From Bacteroidaceae bacterium (GTDB lineage: Bacteria; Bacteroidota; Bacteroidia; Bacteroidales; Bacteroidaceae): a stretch of 47,995 nucleotides of DNA. A program made the position numbers and the translations under genes. Positions within the stretch are counted from its first letter, which is position 1, and every line of letters starts with the position of its first letter. The stretch lies in assembly GCA_017465905.1 (NCBI GenBank), contig JAFTVE010000042.1, positions 1-47,995 of the forward strand, in the 5' to 3' direction. The notes under the pieces are model-generated. The model did no database searches. It was given only the letters and a program-made list of their open reading frames with translations, and was not told where the DNA came from. Shown here in pieces: positions 38,404-47,854 of this stretch.

Positions 38404-41178
38404 ATGCTCAATAATCTATACGATATTGTCAAGGAACGCATATTGGTTCTTGACGGTGCCATGGGCACCATGATACAGCAATGTGGACTCACCGAAGAGG
38501 ACTTTCGTGGTGAACGCTTTGCCCACCTGCCCGGTCTACAGAAGGGCAATAACGACCTGCTCTGCCTCAGCCGTCCCGAGGTGATTGCCAGCATTCATAA
38601 CCGTTACCTCACAGCTGGAGCCGATATTATCGAGACTTGCTCGTTCAATGCCCAGCGCATCTCCATGGCCGACTATGGATGTGATCACCTTTGCCGCGAG
38701 ATAAACCTCGCAGCAGCAGCTATTGCCCGCCAGTGTGCCGATGCCGTGAGCACACCCGACAAGCCGCGCTTCGTGGCAGGCTCAGTAGGTCCCACCAACA
38801 AGACCTGCTCGCTCAGCCCCGACGTGAATGACCCGGCCATGCGTGCCATCACTTACGACGAACTTGTAGAAGCCTACGACGAACAGATGCAGGCACTCAT
38901 CGAAGGAGGCGTGGATGCGCTGCTCATCGAAACCATCTTTGATACGCTCAATGCTAAGGCAGCCATCTATGCAGCCGAGCAAGTGATGGAGCGCATGGGA
39001 CGCCGTGTGCCGCTGATGCTTTCGGTGACCATCTCCGATGCGGCAGGACGCACCCTCTCGGGACAGACACTCGATGCCTTCCTCGCCTCGGTGAGCCATG
39101 CCGATATCTTCTCCGTAGGACTCAACTGTTCATTCGGTGCTGCACAGATGAAGCCTTACCTCAAGGCACTGGCCTCACGTGCACCCTACTATATATCGTG
39201 CTACCCCAATGCCGGACTCCCCAATAGTCTCGGCGGATATGACCAGACACCTGCCGAGATGGCTCTGCAGGTGAAGGAGTATATGGATGAGGGGTTAGTA
39301 AACATCATTGGTGGTTGCTGTGGTACTACCGATGCCTATATTGCCGAGTATGCGCCGCTTATACCTGGTTCCAAGCCTCACGTGCCGGCTGCACGCCCCG
39401 AGGCATTATGGCTCTCGGGTCTGGAACTCTGCGAGGTGACTCCCGAACGCAACTTCATCAACGTGGGCGAACGCTGCAATGTGGCTGGTTCGCGCAAGTT
39501 CCTGCGACTGATCAACGAAAAGAAATATGACGAAGCGCTCTCCATTGCCCGCCAACAGGTGGAGGATGGAGCACAACTGCTCGACATCAATATCGACGAT
39601 GGCCTGCTCGACACGAAGCAGGAGATGGTGCATTTCCTTAATCTTATCGCTTCGGAACCCGATATAGCCCGCGTGCCCATCATGGTGGACTCATCGCGCT
39701 GGGAGGTTATCACGGCTGCCGTCAAGTGCATACAAGGCAAGTGTGTTGTCAACTCCATATCGCTCAAGGAGGGTGAGGAACTTTTCCTTGCTCATGCTCG
39801 CGAGATACACCGTCTCGGTGCTGCCGTGGTGGTGATGGCATTTGATGAACAGGGACAGGCCGACACGTATGAACGTCGCATCGCTATCTGTGAGCGTGCT
39901 TATCATCTGCTGGTCGATGTGGTAGGTATGCCGCCCCAAGACATTATTTTCGACCCTAATATCCTGGCTGTGGCTACGGGTATAGAGGCCCACGACAGCT
40001 ATGCCATCGACTTTATCCGCGCTACGGAGTGGATACGCACCCATCTTCAGGGAGCTCATGTGAGTGGTGGTGTGAGCAACCTCTCCTTTGCCTTCCGTGG
40101 TAACAACTACCTGCGCGAAGCTATGCATGCCGTATTCCTCTTCCATGCTATCAAGGCCGGTATGGATATGGGTATCGTCAACCCCGCCACCTCGGTGCGC
40201 TACGACGATATCCCTGTCGAACTGCTCACGGCCATTGAGGATGTGATACTAAACCGTGCTCCAGGTGCCACCGAGAAACTTATCAGTATGGCATCAGAGT
40301 ACTCAGAGAAATCGGAGAACTCAGAGAAATCGGAGAAAAAAGGTACCTCCTCTCTCACCCTCGAACAGCGCCTACAGCAAGCGCTCATCAAGGGCACCAG
40401 CGAGACTCTCGAGGCAGACCTTGCCGAAGCACTCACCCAATACCCCTCGGCCGTAGCTATCATCGAAGGTCCCTTGATGGCAGGCATGCAGGAGGTGGGT
40501 CGCCTGTTTGGAGAAGGTCGCATGTTCCTCCCCCAAGTGGTGAAGACTGCCCGTACGATGAAGCAGGCGGTGGACTTTATAGTGGAAAGTGGAAAGATGA
40601 AAGATGAAAGTAGACACCCTGACGACAATAACTGTCATCTTTCATCTTTCAACTCTCAACTTCACAAGCGCGTTCTCCTCGCCACCGTCAAAGGCGACGT
40701 GCACGATATAGGCAAGAACATCGTCAGTGTGGTGATGGGCTGCAATGGCTACGACATCATTGATATGGGTGTGATGGTGCCTGCCGAGGATATCGTGCAG
40801 AAGGTGCTTGAGTGCCGTCCCGACATTATCGGACTCAGCGGACTCATCACCCCCTCGCTGGCCGAGATGGTGAATGTGGCTACAGCTTTGCGTGAAGCAG
40901 GCATCAGCGTGCCTTTGCTCATAGGAGGAGCTACCACAAGTGCCATGCATACGGCGCTGAAGATTGCTCCTGTGTATGAAGGCCCCGTGGTGTATGTGAA
41001 AGATGCTTCGCAAAACTCGAGCGTGGCAGCAGCCTTGCTCAATGAGGAAACGCGCGATGCCTATGTGGCACGTCTGCGTGAGGAGCAGGAGGCCCTGCGT
41101 CAGGAGTTTGCACAGAAGGAGAAGAAATCGCTTCTCTCCCTTGAAGAGGCACGGAGCAAACGTCCTAGTTTCTTTTAA
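38404..41178 (+). CDS. metH: Methionine synthase (cobalamin-dependent), without activation domain
   Basis: A 924-aa MetH. The homocysteine-binding domain starts [17 protein letters not shown] and has the zinc cysteines ([10 protein letters not shown]). The folate domain begins [17 protein letters not shown]; the B12 cap ([17 protein letters not shown]) and the cobalamin domain ([22 protein letters not shown], the DxHxxG motif) follow. It ends at ARSKRPSFF, about 50 residues after the B12 domain, so the SAM-dependent activation domain of the 1227-aa E. coli enzyme is missing. Two low-complexity inserts occur in linkers: [16 protein letters not shown] and [16 protein letters not shown]. Confidence 0.95.
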   Translation: MLNNLYDIVKERILVLDGAMGTMIQQCGLTEEDFRGERFAHLPGLQKGNNDLLCLSRPEVIASIHNRYLTAGADIIETCSFNAQRISMADYGCDHLCREINLAAAAIARQCADAVSTPDKPRFVAGSVGPTNKTCSLSPDVNDPAMRAITYDELVEAYDEQMQALIEGGVDALLIETIFDTLNAKAAIYAAEQVMERMGRRVPLMLSVTISDAAGRTLSGQTLDAFLASVSHADIFSVGLNCSFGAAQMKPYLKALASRAPYYISCYPNAGLPNSLGGYDQTPAEMALQVKEYMDEGLVNIIGGCCGTTDAYIAEYAPLIPGSKPHVPAARPEALWLSGLELCEVTPERNFINVGERCNVAGSRKFLRLINEKKYDEALSIARQQVEDGAQLLDINIDDGLLDTKQEMVHFLNLIASEPDIARVPIMVDSSRWEVITAAVKCIQGKCVVNSISLKEGEELFLAHAREIHRLGAAVVVMAFDEQGQADTYERRIAICERAYHLLVDVVGMPPQDIIFDPNILAVATGIEAHDSYAIDFIRATEWIRTHLQGAHVSGGVSNLSFAFRGNNYLREAMHAVFLFHAIKAGMDMGIVNPATSVRYDDIPVELLTAIEDVILNRAPGATEKLISMASEYSEKSENSEKSEKKGTSSLTLEQRLQQALIKGTSETLEADLAEALTQYPSAVAIIEGPLMAGMQEVGRLFGEGRMFLPQVVKTARTMKQAVDFIVESGKMKDESRHPDDNNCHLSSFNSQLHKRVLLATVKGDVHDIGKNIVSVVMGCNGYDIIDMGVMVPAEDIVQKVLECRPDIIGLSGLITPSLAEMVNVATALREAGISVPLLIGGATTSAMHTALKIAPVYEGPVVYVKDASQNSSVAAALLNEETRDAYVARLREEQEALRQEFAQKEKKSLLSLEEARSKRPSFF
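40294..40338 (+). repeat. Five 9-bp TCNGAGNNN units inside metH
   Basis: Units TCAGAGTAC, TCAGAGAAA, TCGGAGAAC, TCAGAGAAA, TCGGAGAAA lie exactly in the linker between folate and B12-cap domains. The same unit appears in dsbD and next to nadE. Confidence 0.85.
40582..40665. repeat. Palindromic insert in frame in metH
   Basis: GAAAGATGAAAGATGA (40592-40607) and its exact complement (40635-40650) flank a 27-bp loop; weaker complementarity continues outward to about 40582 and 40665. It encodes residues between the B12 cap and the cobalamin domain that other MetH proteins lack. Similar TTTCATCTTTC tracts are usually intergenic. Confidence 0.75.
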
Positions 41179-41220
41179 TAATAGGGACGTGAATGGATGT
41201 TAGAGAGTAGATTCTCTATC

Positions 41221-44169
41221 TTAGCTTAAATGTTCTTTGGATAGTTCTGCCATCATTGCCCGATAATTGGTGTCAGTGGCAAGTACTTGGGGTATACCGA
41301 TGACGAAGAGCTGTTGGCGTGCTCTGGTGAGGGCTACGTTGAGCTTGCGGTCAAGAGAAGCAGAATCATTGTTGTCTTTCTCGGTCAGCATTGTGCGTGC
41401 CGTGAGCAACTCCATTTGGAGTGCCGAGGTCACCGTGGTGCAATAGATGATAATGTCGCGCTGGCTGCCTTGGTAGCGCTCTACGGTGTCGATACTGATT
41501 TCATCGGTGTAGCTTGGCAGCTCTAGTGTAGCGAGCGCGTGGCGTATGAGAGCTCCTTGGCTGCGGAAGGGAGCGATGATACCTATCGTGTGGTTCGGGT
41601 CGTAGGGGAGATGGTTGGCTTGGTAGAGTTTCACGATAGCTTCGACGAGTGATGCGCATAGCTGGGCTTCGTGGCTGTTGGTCTTGAACCGCTCTTCACC
41701 TTCGGGCATAGGGCAGGGAATGAACGCTGTACGGTGGGTGGCTGCAAGTGTTTGCATAGGGCTCCCGGTATGATACTTTATATAAGGGAGCAATGCTGTC
41801 TGATGGGGTAGGGGCACAGGGCGAAGGCGCCCACCATAGAAATGTTGGTTGGCAAAGTGGCTGACCTCGGGATGCATACGCCCTTGATGGTATAGGGTGA
41901 CGATGCAGTCGGTATGCCCGGCTATGGTGAGACGATGGTAGAGACGCTCGAAGAGCGACTGGCGGCAGTCGGTGAATCCTAGACCGATAAGATCTTCGTC
42001 GGTAATGCAGGCCTCCTCTTCAGTTTGTAAGGATATGGCTGGCAGCTGCTTATGGTCGCCTATGAGAATGTATTTCCCGGCTTTGGTGAGTAGGCCTACT
42101 ATTTGCGGCTCGAGTATCTGTGAAGCTTCGTCTATGATGGTAAGGTCGAATTTTTTGGCTTCGAACAGTTCAGGACGGTTGGCTGCGGTACTTACGGTGC
42201 TTACGATGATACGCGTGGATGCGATAAGCGAGCGCACCTCATCACGGTTGTTCAGTGAGGCTGTGAGCCGGGCGAGTGTGCGGGGTGCATACCGCTCATC
42301 ACAGCTCTGCTCGCTTCCCAGCCGTATGTATGCTGGAGCGTCGGGGATACTCTCTAAGGCACTGCATATCTCGTCGACAGCTCGGTTGGTGTAGGCCATG
42401 AGCAGCATATGGCTGGAGGTATGCCGATAGTGCTCCTCTACGATGGAGCGTAGCACGATGGAGGTCTTGCCTGCACCGGGAGCACCTAAGATAAGTGCAT
42501 AGTCGCATGCTTGGCGTACGGTTCGCACAATAGCATCGGTCTCTTCACCGGGATAGTGTCCTTGAATATCTACGCTGGTGTCTGTTTGCGGAAGTGTTTT
42601 CCCTAAGATGAGATCCTGGCAGCGCTGTGGTGCGCAGAGCAGGGTGTATAGGTTGCGATATAGGGCCGATGAGGCGCTGTCGCTAACGTCGTGTTCCATG
42701 GCGTAGCTGGCAGTTGGGGGAAACACATCGGCGCTATGCTGATGTTGGCGAAGTCCTATGCGTAGGGTATGGGTGTCGATATGTAGCAAGGTTCCCTTAT
42801 GCACTTGGCGTGTGGCTACGCTGTCGGTCTCATTCTCCTTGACGTAGAAGAGTATCATGTCGCCTCGGCGGAAGTTGGGCACATCGGTTGTGTCTAATGG
42901 AGGGAGGTTAAAGATGAGCGTGTCGTATCCGCATCCATCGTCGGAGACGAAGCTATGCAGGCCGAGGCGGTCGATGATATCCCCGTCGGCCAGCTTCTCT
43001 TCATAAGTGCGGCACCACAGATGGCTCTGTGCATTGTCTCGTTCGTTGCGCCCGATCTTGGCGATGTACTGCTCGGCTGCAGTGAAGCGTAGATAACGGT
43101 AGAAGTAGACCTTGACGATGGGGGCTGCTTGATGGAAAGGGGTGAGCTGCTTGGTAAGGGCAGGACGCAGATAGTCGCTCCACAAGCGGTTGGTGATGGG
43201 ACGAGTGTTGAAGTCGTCCGGACTCAATGCATCGAACAATGCAGCCGTGTCGGGCTCTGTTGCCAAACGATGCATGAGGCGTACGATGGCATTGCGCAGC
43301 ACCAGTGCATCGTCCACAATATGAGGGTGACTGTCGCCTGTGAAGTAGCGTGGATAGCGGGAGTAGAGCAGCAGACCGGTAATCTCGTCGCGAGGGATGC
43401 CTGTATTGATGTGCAGCATCTCGCGGTATAGCATCATCTGGGCTGTATGGCTTTGCTTGGGACCTTGCGGAGCAGAAAAGTATTCATCGGCCTTGCCCGA
43501 CTTGAGTTCAACAAGCAGGCGTAGGTTGCTTTGCAAGTAGTCGAGACGGCCTTGCAGACCCAGTGCAGGGCAAATAAAGGAGGGCTCGAGCATAGCGCCA
43601 CCGCCAGCTCCTGCAGGATAGCGCTGGTGGAGTGCCTCTACGGATTGTCGTATGTGCTCATACTGTGTGCGGGTGTCCTGAAAGAAGGAGGCATTGATGT
43701 CGGGGCACACGGCAAATTTCAGGGCATCGCTCGTGAAGGCTTTGCGTATGGAGGAGCCGTACGAGGCAGGACGTTCGGGATTGTCGTTGACACTGTCGTC
43801 AAGAAACTGGTTGGCCGTATTTCCCAATAGGATGGGGCGTGTCACCTCCTTGGGTGCCAGCATGCCCAATATATACCGCATAGGATGAGGCCCGCTCTCT
43901 GAGAAGCAAGCTGTGAGGCTACTGATGTCGATGAGATAGTCGGGTTCGATGATGAGGCGATGGGCACGCATCCTCGCAGATGAGGAGTCTGGGATGTGCT
44001 CCGTGCCAATCAGCATGATGGTGTCTCCCTCGCGTAAGTGCTCTATGTCGGGCAGATATGCTTCTGCTACTATCTCGGCGCATATATCCTGTCCGTCTAC
44101 TGTAGCTCCATAGACATAGGGCGCAACAGCATGGTGTACGTGCAGACGAATGTTGTTGTCGAGGCTCAT
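41221..44169 (-). CDS. Dna2-like nuclease-helicase (PD-(D/E)XK + superfamily 1 helicase)
   Basis: A 982-aa protein. Residues about 100-260 carry a Cas4/RecB-like nuclease: GLQGRLDYLQ (Asp210), LVELKSGK (Glu221, Lys223) and the helix HTAQMMLYREML; cysteines at 155 and 200 could belong to an iron-sulfur cluster, though I cannot assign all four. The C-terminal half is a UPF1/Dna2-type superfamily 1 helicase with Walker A GAPGAGKTS (562-570), Walker B TIIDEAS, ILIGDHKQLPAIS, DTVERYQGSQRDIIIY and LNVALTRARQQLFVIG. Such proteins process DNA ends or flaps. It starts inside the stop of the upstream lytic transglycosylase gene (ATGA overlap). Confidence 0.86.
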   Translation of the reverse strand: MSLDNNIRLHVHHAVAPYVYGATVDGQDICAEIVAEAYLPDIEHLREGDTIMLIGTEHIPDSSSARMRAHRLIIEPDYLIDISSLTACFSESGPHPMRYILGMLAPKEVTRPILLGNTANQFLDDSVNDNPERPASYGSSIRKAFTSDALKFAVCPDINASFFQDTRTQYEHIRQSVEALHQRYPAGAGGGAMLEPSFICPALGLQGRLDYLQSNLRLLVELKSGKADEYFSAPQGPKQSHTAQMMLYREMLHINTGIPRDEITGLLLYSRYPRYFTGDSHPHIVDDALVLRNAIVRLMHRLATEPDTAALFDALSPDDFNTRPITNRLWSDYLRPALTKQLTPFHQAAPIVKVYFYRYLRFTAAEQYIAKIGRNERDNAQSHLWCRTYEEKLADGDIIDRLGLHSFVSDDGCGYDTLIFNLPPLDTTDVPNFRRGDMILFYVKENETDSVATRQVHKGTLLHIDTHTLRIGLRQHQHSADVFPPTASYAMEHDVSDSASSALYRNLYTLLCAPQRCQDLILGKTLPQTDTSVDIQGHYPGEETDAIVRTVRQACDYALILGAPGAGKTSIVLRSIVEEHYRHTSSHMLLMAYTNRAVDEICSALESIPDAPAYIRLGSEQSCDERYAPRTLARLTASLNNRDEVRSLIASTRIIVSTVSTAANRPELFEAKKFDLTIIDEASQILEPQIVGLLTKAGKYILIGDHKQLPAISLQTEEEACITDEDLIGLGFTDCRQSLFERLYHRLTIAGHTDCIVTLYHQGRMHPEVSHFANQHFYGGRLRPVPLPHQTALLPYIKYHTGSPMQTLAATHRTAFIPCPMPEGEERFKTNSHEAQLCASLVEAIVKLYQANHLPYDPNHTIGIIAPFRSQGALIRHALATLELPSYTDEISIDTVERYQGSQRDIIIYCTTVTSALQMELLTARTMLTEKDNNDSASLDRKLNVALTRARQQLFVIGIPQVLATDTNYRAMMAELSKEHLS

Positions 44170-44948
44170 AGCTGTGCTAGGATATCGGATATGCTGTCAG
44201 CATCTTCGTTGAGGCTATCCTTTTCACGGATGATAGGACTGACATGTGGCACGTAGTGTATGGTGTCCCAAAACTGCTCCTCGCGTAAGCAGTACTCGCT
44301 GTACTTGTGTCGTACCTTACGGACAAACAGGGTGGTTTCGGTTCCAATGAAGCGTCCGTTGCGGCACAGGGAGTCGGTATAGTAGATGGAGTCGCTCTTC
44401 AGACGTAGGAAGGTTTCCACATTATCGTTCCATACATGGCGGTTATATCCGTACTTGTCTGCCAGTCGCATGGCATCCTGTATGTGCCCGAAGCCGGCAT
44501 TGTATGAGGCCAATATGAAATGGATGCGTTCGCTCTCGGGGATACGGCGGAAAAGGCGGTTGAGATAGACGAAATAGTGTGTGGCCGCACGCACGCTCTC
44601 GGCAGGGTCGCGCTCCTTTCCTTCGGGTACTCCCATGGCACGTGCTGTACGTGGCATCAGCTGCATCAGCCCTTGGGCACCTACAGCCGAAGTGGCCGCA
44701 GTGTCGAACTTCGATTCTACATAGGCCACGGCAGCAAGCAGTTTCCAGTCCCAACCTATAGTGTCGGCATAGGCCTGAAACAGGCTGTCGTAAGATGATA
44801 TGGAGAAGGTGGGTGGCGTAGTGTCGGGAACCTCTGCCGTTTCCTTAGGGGCAACGGGCATGTGTGTGGGAGGTATGATACTCACCACAAAAGATATGAT
44901 GAGCGCCACAATGATGACAACGTAGAATGTCTTTTCCCGCTTACGCAT
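44166..44948 (-). CDS. Lytic transglycosylase (SLT domain)
   Basis: A 260-aa protein with an N-terminal membrane anchor (residues 8-25) and an SLT/goose-lysozyme domain at about 55-200. The catalytic Glu78 is in VAYVESKFDT, followed by SAVGAQGLMQLMPRTARAMG and ILASYNAGFGHIQDAMRLA. It cleaves the glycan backbone of peptidoglycan to 1,6-anhydro products; MltF-like. The tail (FVRKVRHKYSEYCL onward) follows the domain with no second module. Its stop overlaps the helicase start by 4 bp, so the two are translationally coupled though functionally unrelated at first sight. Confidence 0.9.
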   Translation of the reverse strand: MRKREKTFYVVIIVALIISFVVSIIPPTHMPVAPKETAEVPDTTPPTFSISSYDSLFQAYADTIGWDWKLLAAVAYVESKFDTAATSAVGAQGLMQLMPRTARAMGVPEGKERDPAESVRAATHYFVYLNRLFRRIPESERIHFILASYNAGFGHIQDAMRLADKYGYNRHVWNDNVETFLRLKSDSIYYTDSLCRNGRFIGTETTLFVRKVRHKYSEYCLREEQFWDTIHYVPHVSPIIREKDSLNEDADSISDILAQL

Positions 44949-45004
44949 TTACCTTTTCTGTTTAGAGTTAGGACCCTCAACCGTCAACCTTCAATAGCGA
45001 AGCC

Positions 45005-45019
45005 CTTGGCTTGTCCAAG
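45005..45019. repeat. CTTGG-CTTGT-CCAAG hairpin related to the island element
   Basis: Same loop (CTTGT) and flanks (AGC before, GAAC after in part) as CTCGG-CTTGT-CCGAG at 17203-17217, with a compensating C-G to T-A change in the stem. It lies just downstream of the udk stop on the minus strand and may act as its terminator. Confidence 0.55.
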
Positions 45020-45024
45020 AACTA

Positions 45025-45639
45025 TCAACCCTTCCCAAGGCACTGCTGGATGAACAGCCGTAGCATCTCTATGGCCTTGACATTATGTCCGCCATTAGGG
45101 ATGATGATGTCGGCATACTGCTTGGTGGGTTCGATGAACTCATCGTGCATGGGCTTCAGCACGTTGCGATACTTGCCGATGAGCATCTCCAACGGGTGTC
45201 CACGCTCGGCGATGTCGCGTGTGATGACACGCAGCAAGCGCTCGTCGGGCTCGGCATCTACAAATATCTTGATGTCCATGAGGTCGCGCATGCTCTTGTC
45301 GTACAGTGCCATGATGCCCTCCACGATGATGACTTCGCGTGGTTCTACATGTACCGTCTCTTCGAGTCGTGTGCAGGTGATATACGAGTAGGTGGGCTGC
45401 TCTATGGAGCGTCCCTCGCGCAGCTCGTTGATCTGATGTGCCAGCAATGACCACTCGAAGGCATCGGGGTGGTCAAAGTTAGTCTTCTTGCGCTCCTCGA
45501 GCGGCATGTCCGACTGGTCGTTGTAGTACGAGTCCTGTGGTATCACAGCCACCGAGCCCTCGGGCAGGCTCTCTACGATTTTCTTTACTACGGTGGTCTT
45601 TCCCGAACCTGTGCCACCTGCTATGCCTATGATAATCAT
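45025..45639 (-). CDS. udk: Uridine kinase
   Basis: A 204-aa P-loop kinase: GIAGGTGSGKTTVVKKIV (residues 5-20), FDHPDAFEW and the LID-like TRDIAERGHPLEMLIGKYRNVLKPMHDEFIEPTKQYADIIIPNGGHN segment in outline. It phosphorylates uridine and cytidine in pyrimidine salvage. The length is normal. The nadE gene ends 70 bp upstream with a 9-bp repeat tract in the gap. Confidence 0.95.
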   Translation of the reverse strand: MIIIGIAGGTGSGKTTVVKKIVESLPEGSVAVIPQDSYYNDQSDMPLEERKKTNFDHPDAFEWSLLAHQINELREGRSIEQPTYSYITCTRLEETVHVEPREVIIVEGIMALYDKSMRDLMDIKIFVDAEPDERLLRVITRDIAERGHPLEMLIGKYRNVLKPMHDEFIEPTKQYADIIIPNGGHNVKAIEMLRLFIQQCLGKG

Positions 45640-45657
45640 AATCTTTTTCTTAGAGTT

Positions 45658-45702
45658 TCAGAGTTCTCGGAGTGCTCGGAGACCTCCGAGTTCTCAGAGA
45701 AA
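45658..45702 (+). repeat. Five 9-bp TCNGAGNNN units between nadE and udk
   Basis: Units TCAGAGTTC, TCGGAGTGC, TCGGAGACC, TCCGAGTTC, TCAGAGAAA fill the gap between the nadE stop (45709) and the udk start (45639). The same 9-bp unit occurs within dsbD and metH but here is noncoding and runs against the direction of transcription. Confidence 0.85.
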
Positions 45703-45708
45703 GAATAA

Positions 45709-47634
45709 CTACAGCCTCTCACACTCCTCCAGCCAAAGTGCTGCACTTGCATCGCTCGGCATGCGCCAGTCGCCACGCGGACTCAGCGATACACTACCCA
45801 CCTTCGGCCCGTCGGGCAGGCACGAGCGCTTGAACTGCTGCTGGAAGAAGCGGCGGAAGAAGGTCGTGAGCCACTTCTTGATGGTTGCCTTGTCGTAGCT
45901 GCCGTCGAAGGTCTTGCAAGCGATGTAGTATATCTTCGATGGGGTATAGCCCGAGCGCAGGAAGTGGTAGATGAAGAAGTCGTGCAGCTCATAGGGTCCC
46001 ACCAGGTCTTCGGTCTTCTGCTTGATGGTGCCGTCGGCCTTGGCCGGAATCAACTCGGGGCTGATGGGCGTGTTCACCACGTCGAGCAGGATGTCGCGTA
46101 TCTCCGCATCGTAGGTGTGGGTAGCCTCCCATGCCACGAGGTGGCGTACAAGGGTCTTGGGTATGCCGGCGTTCAGTCCGTACATCGACATGTGGTCGCC
46201 ATTGTATGTGGCCCATCCGAGTGCCAGCTCCGAGAGGTCGCCCGTGCCTATCACGATGGCGCTCTCGCGGTTGGCCACGTCCATGAGCAGCTGGGTGCGC
46301 TCGCGGGCCTGGCTGTTCTCATACGTAGTGTCGTGTAGGGTGATGTCGTGCTCTATATCCTTGAAGTGCTGTATGCATGCATCCTTGATGCTGATCTCGC
46401 GCAGGGTGATGCCCAGCAGCTGCATCAGCGCGAGGGCATTCTGGTAGGTGCGGTCGGTGGTGCCGAAGCCCGGCATGGTGATGCCTATGATGCCTGTGCG
46501 TGGCAGCCCGAGGCGGTCGAACGTGCGCACCGTAGCCAGTAGCGCCAGCGTAGAGTCCAGTCCGCCCGATATGCCTATCACCGCCTTCGAGCAGCGTATA
46601 TGGGTGAGGCGCTTGGCCAGGCCGGCCACCTGTATGTTGAGTATCTCGTTGCAGTGCGCATTCAGCTCGTTGCCGCTCGGCACGAAGGGCAGGGGCGAGT
46701 AGGTGCGGCTGAGTGCACACTCCTTTTCGGTGATGGTGCGGGTATGCACGTGTGTGGCCTTGGGAAAGAGGTCGGCCTGTGCGGTAGCGAAGGTGGTGTT
46801 GCCACGGCGTTCCATGCGCAGTTTGTCGAGGTCTATCTCCGTGCATACCAATTGGGCATCGAGGCTGAAACGCTGCCCCTGTGCTATCATCGTGCCGTTT
46901 TCGGCGATGAGGGCATTGCCCGCAAACACGAGGTCGGTGGTCGATTCTCCATAGCCGCAGCTGCTGTATACGTATCCTGCCATGCAGCGGGCCGACTGCT
47001 GGGCGATGAGCGATCGTAGGTATTCGTGCTTGCCCGTCACCTCGTCCGATGCCGAGAGGTTGAAGATAATCTCCGCACCCTGCAGGGCCAGTGCCGAGCT
47101 GGGCGGTGTCACACTCCACAGGTCCTCACATATCTCCACGCCAAAGGCATAGCGTCCCGTGTGGAATATCTGGTACGAACCTATGTGCACCTCTTGTCCG
47201 GCATACTGTATGTTGTCCTCCATGCGCAGGTTGTAGCCTGTGCTGAACCATCGGCGCTCGTTAAACTCGCCGTAGTTCGGTATATAGCATTTGGGCACGA
47301 TACCCAGTATACGGCCTTGCTGCACCACGAGGGCGCAGTTGTACAGTGCTCCGCACACATAGATGGGTGCACCGATGATGTATATGTTGTCATACCCCTT
47401 GGTGGCTTCGGCAAATCGTGCCACGCCGTTCTCGGCCTCTTGCAGCAAGGTCTGTTGTGTCAGCAAGTCGCCGCAGGTGTAGCCCGTGATGCACAGCTCG
47501 GGGAACACCGTCACCTCAGCGCCCTCCTCATGGGCACGATGTGCCATGGCGATGAGCTGCTCTGTATTATACTTCGTGTCGGCCACGCTGACCAGCGGTA
47601 TGGCGGCACCCACTTTGATGAATCCGTGTTGCAT
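45709..47634 (-). CDS. nadE: NAD+ synthase, glutamine-hydrolysing
   Basis: A 641-aa two-domain enzyme. The N-terminal nitrilase-like glutaminase (about 1-290) has VFPELCITGYTCGDLL (Glu), and the nucleophilic Cys in GVEICEDLWSVTPPS. The C-terminal synthetase (about 320-641) has ISGGLDSTLALLATV (ATP PP-loop), GTGDLSELALGWATYNGDHMSMYGLN and TPISPELIPAKADGTIKQKTEDLVGPYELHDFF in outline. It makes NAD+ from deamido-NAD+ using glutamine-derived ammonia. The length is as in other Bacteroidetes. A consensus promoter precedes it. Confidence 0.96.
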   Translation of the reverse strand: MQHGFIKVGAAIPLVSVADTKYNTEQLIAMAHRAHEEGAEVTVFPELCITGYTCGDLLTQQTLLQEAENGVARFAEATKGYDNIYIIGAPIYVCGALYNCALVVQQGRILGIVPKCYIPNYGEFNERRWFSTGYNLRMEDNIQYAGQEVHIGSYQIFHTGRYAFGVEICEDLWSVTPPSSALALQGAEIIFNLSASDEVTGKHEYLRSLIAQQSARCMAGYVYSSCGYGESTTDLVFAGNALIAENGTMIAQGQRFSLDAQLVCTEIDLDKLRMERRGNTTFATAQADLFPKATHVHTRTITEKECALSRTYSPLPFVPSGNELNAHCNEILNIQVAGLAKRLTHIRCSKAVIGISGGLDSTLALLATVRTFDRLGLPRTGIIGITMPGFGTTDRTYQNALALMQLLGITLREISIKDACIQHFKDIEHDITLHDTTYENSQARERTQLLMDVANRESAIVIGTGDLSELALGWATYNGDHMSMYGLNAGIPKTLVRHLVAWEATHTYDAEIRDILLDVVNTPISPELIPAKADGTIKQKTEDLVGPYELHDFFIYHFLRSGYTPSKIYYIACKTFDGSYDKATIKKWLTTFFRRFFQQQFKRSCLPDGPKVGSVSLSPRGDWRMPSDASAALWLEECERL

Positions 47635-47660
47635 AGTTGTTGCGATAATACTTTTGGGTA

Positions 47661-47691
47661 CAAAAATAACACAAATATTTTATATGACAAA
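47661..47691 (-). promoter_or_regulatory. Consensus Bacteroidetes promoter for nadE
   Basis: On the minus strand TTTG (47688-47691), 19 bp, TATTTTTG (47661-47668): full match to TTTG-N19-TAnnTTTG. The start codon at 47634 is 26 bp beyond the box. Confidence 0.8.
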
Positions 47692-47786
47692 CAGAGGAGG
47701 ACTTATAATGTATCAGGCCCGATAAGCGTTTTGCTTCGGGTGTAGCAACCGTTTGGGCAGCTATATAATGATTTGCATTTACCCCT

Positions 47787-47819
47787 ACATATTAGCGATA
47801 ATTCTAAAACAGATTCTTA
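47787..47819. mobile_element. Right-end fragment of the 185-bp MITE-like element
   Basis: ACATATTAGCGATAATTCT and the terminal AAAACAGATTCTTA match the right end of copies 1 and 2 with one change. No left end or body is present within the preceding 100 bp, so it is a remnant. Confidence 0.65.
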
Positions 47820-47854
47820 TATCATAGCTATTGATTTTCCCTGATTTTTAACCT

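Noticed and set aside
47700-47760. A tRNA-like or small RNA gene near the window end
   Set aside because: Only short stems can be drawn and no T-loop GTTCGA-type motif or acceptor pairing is present.
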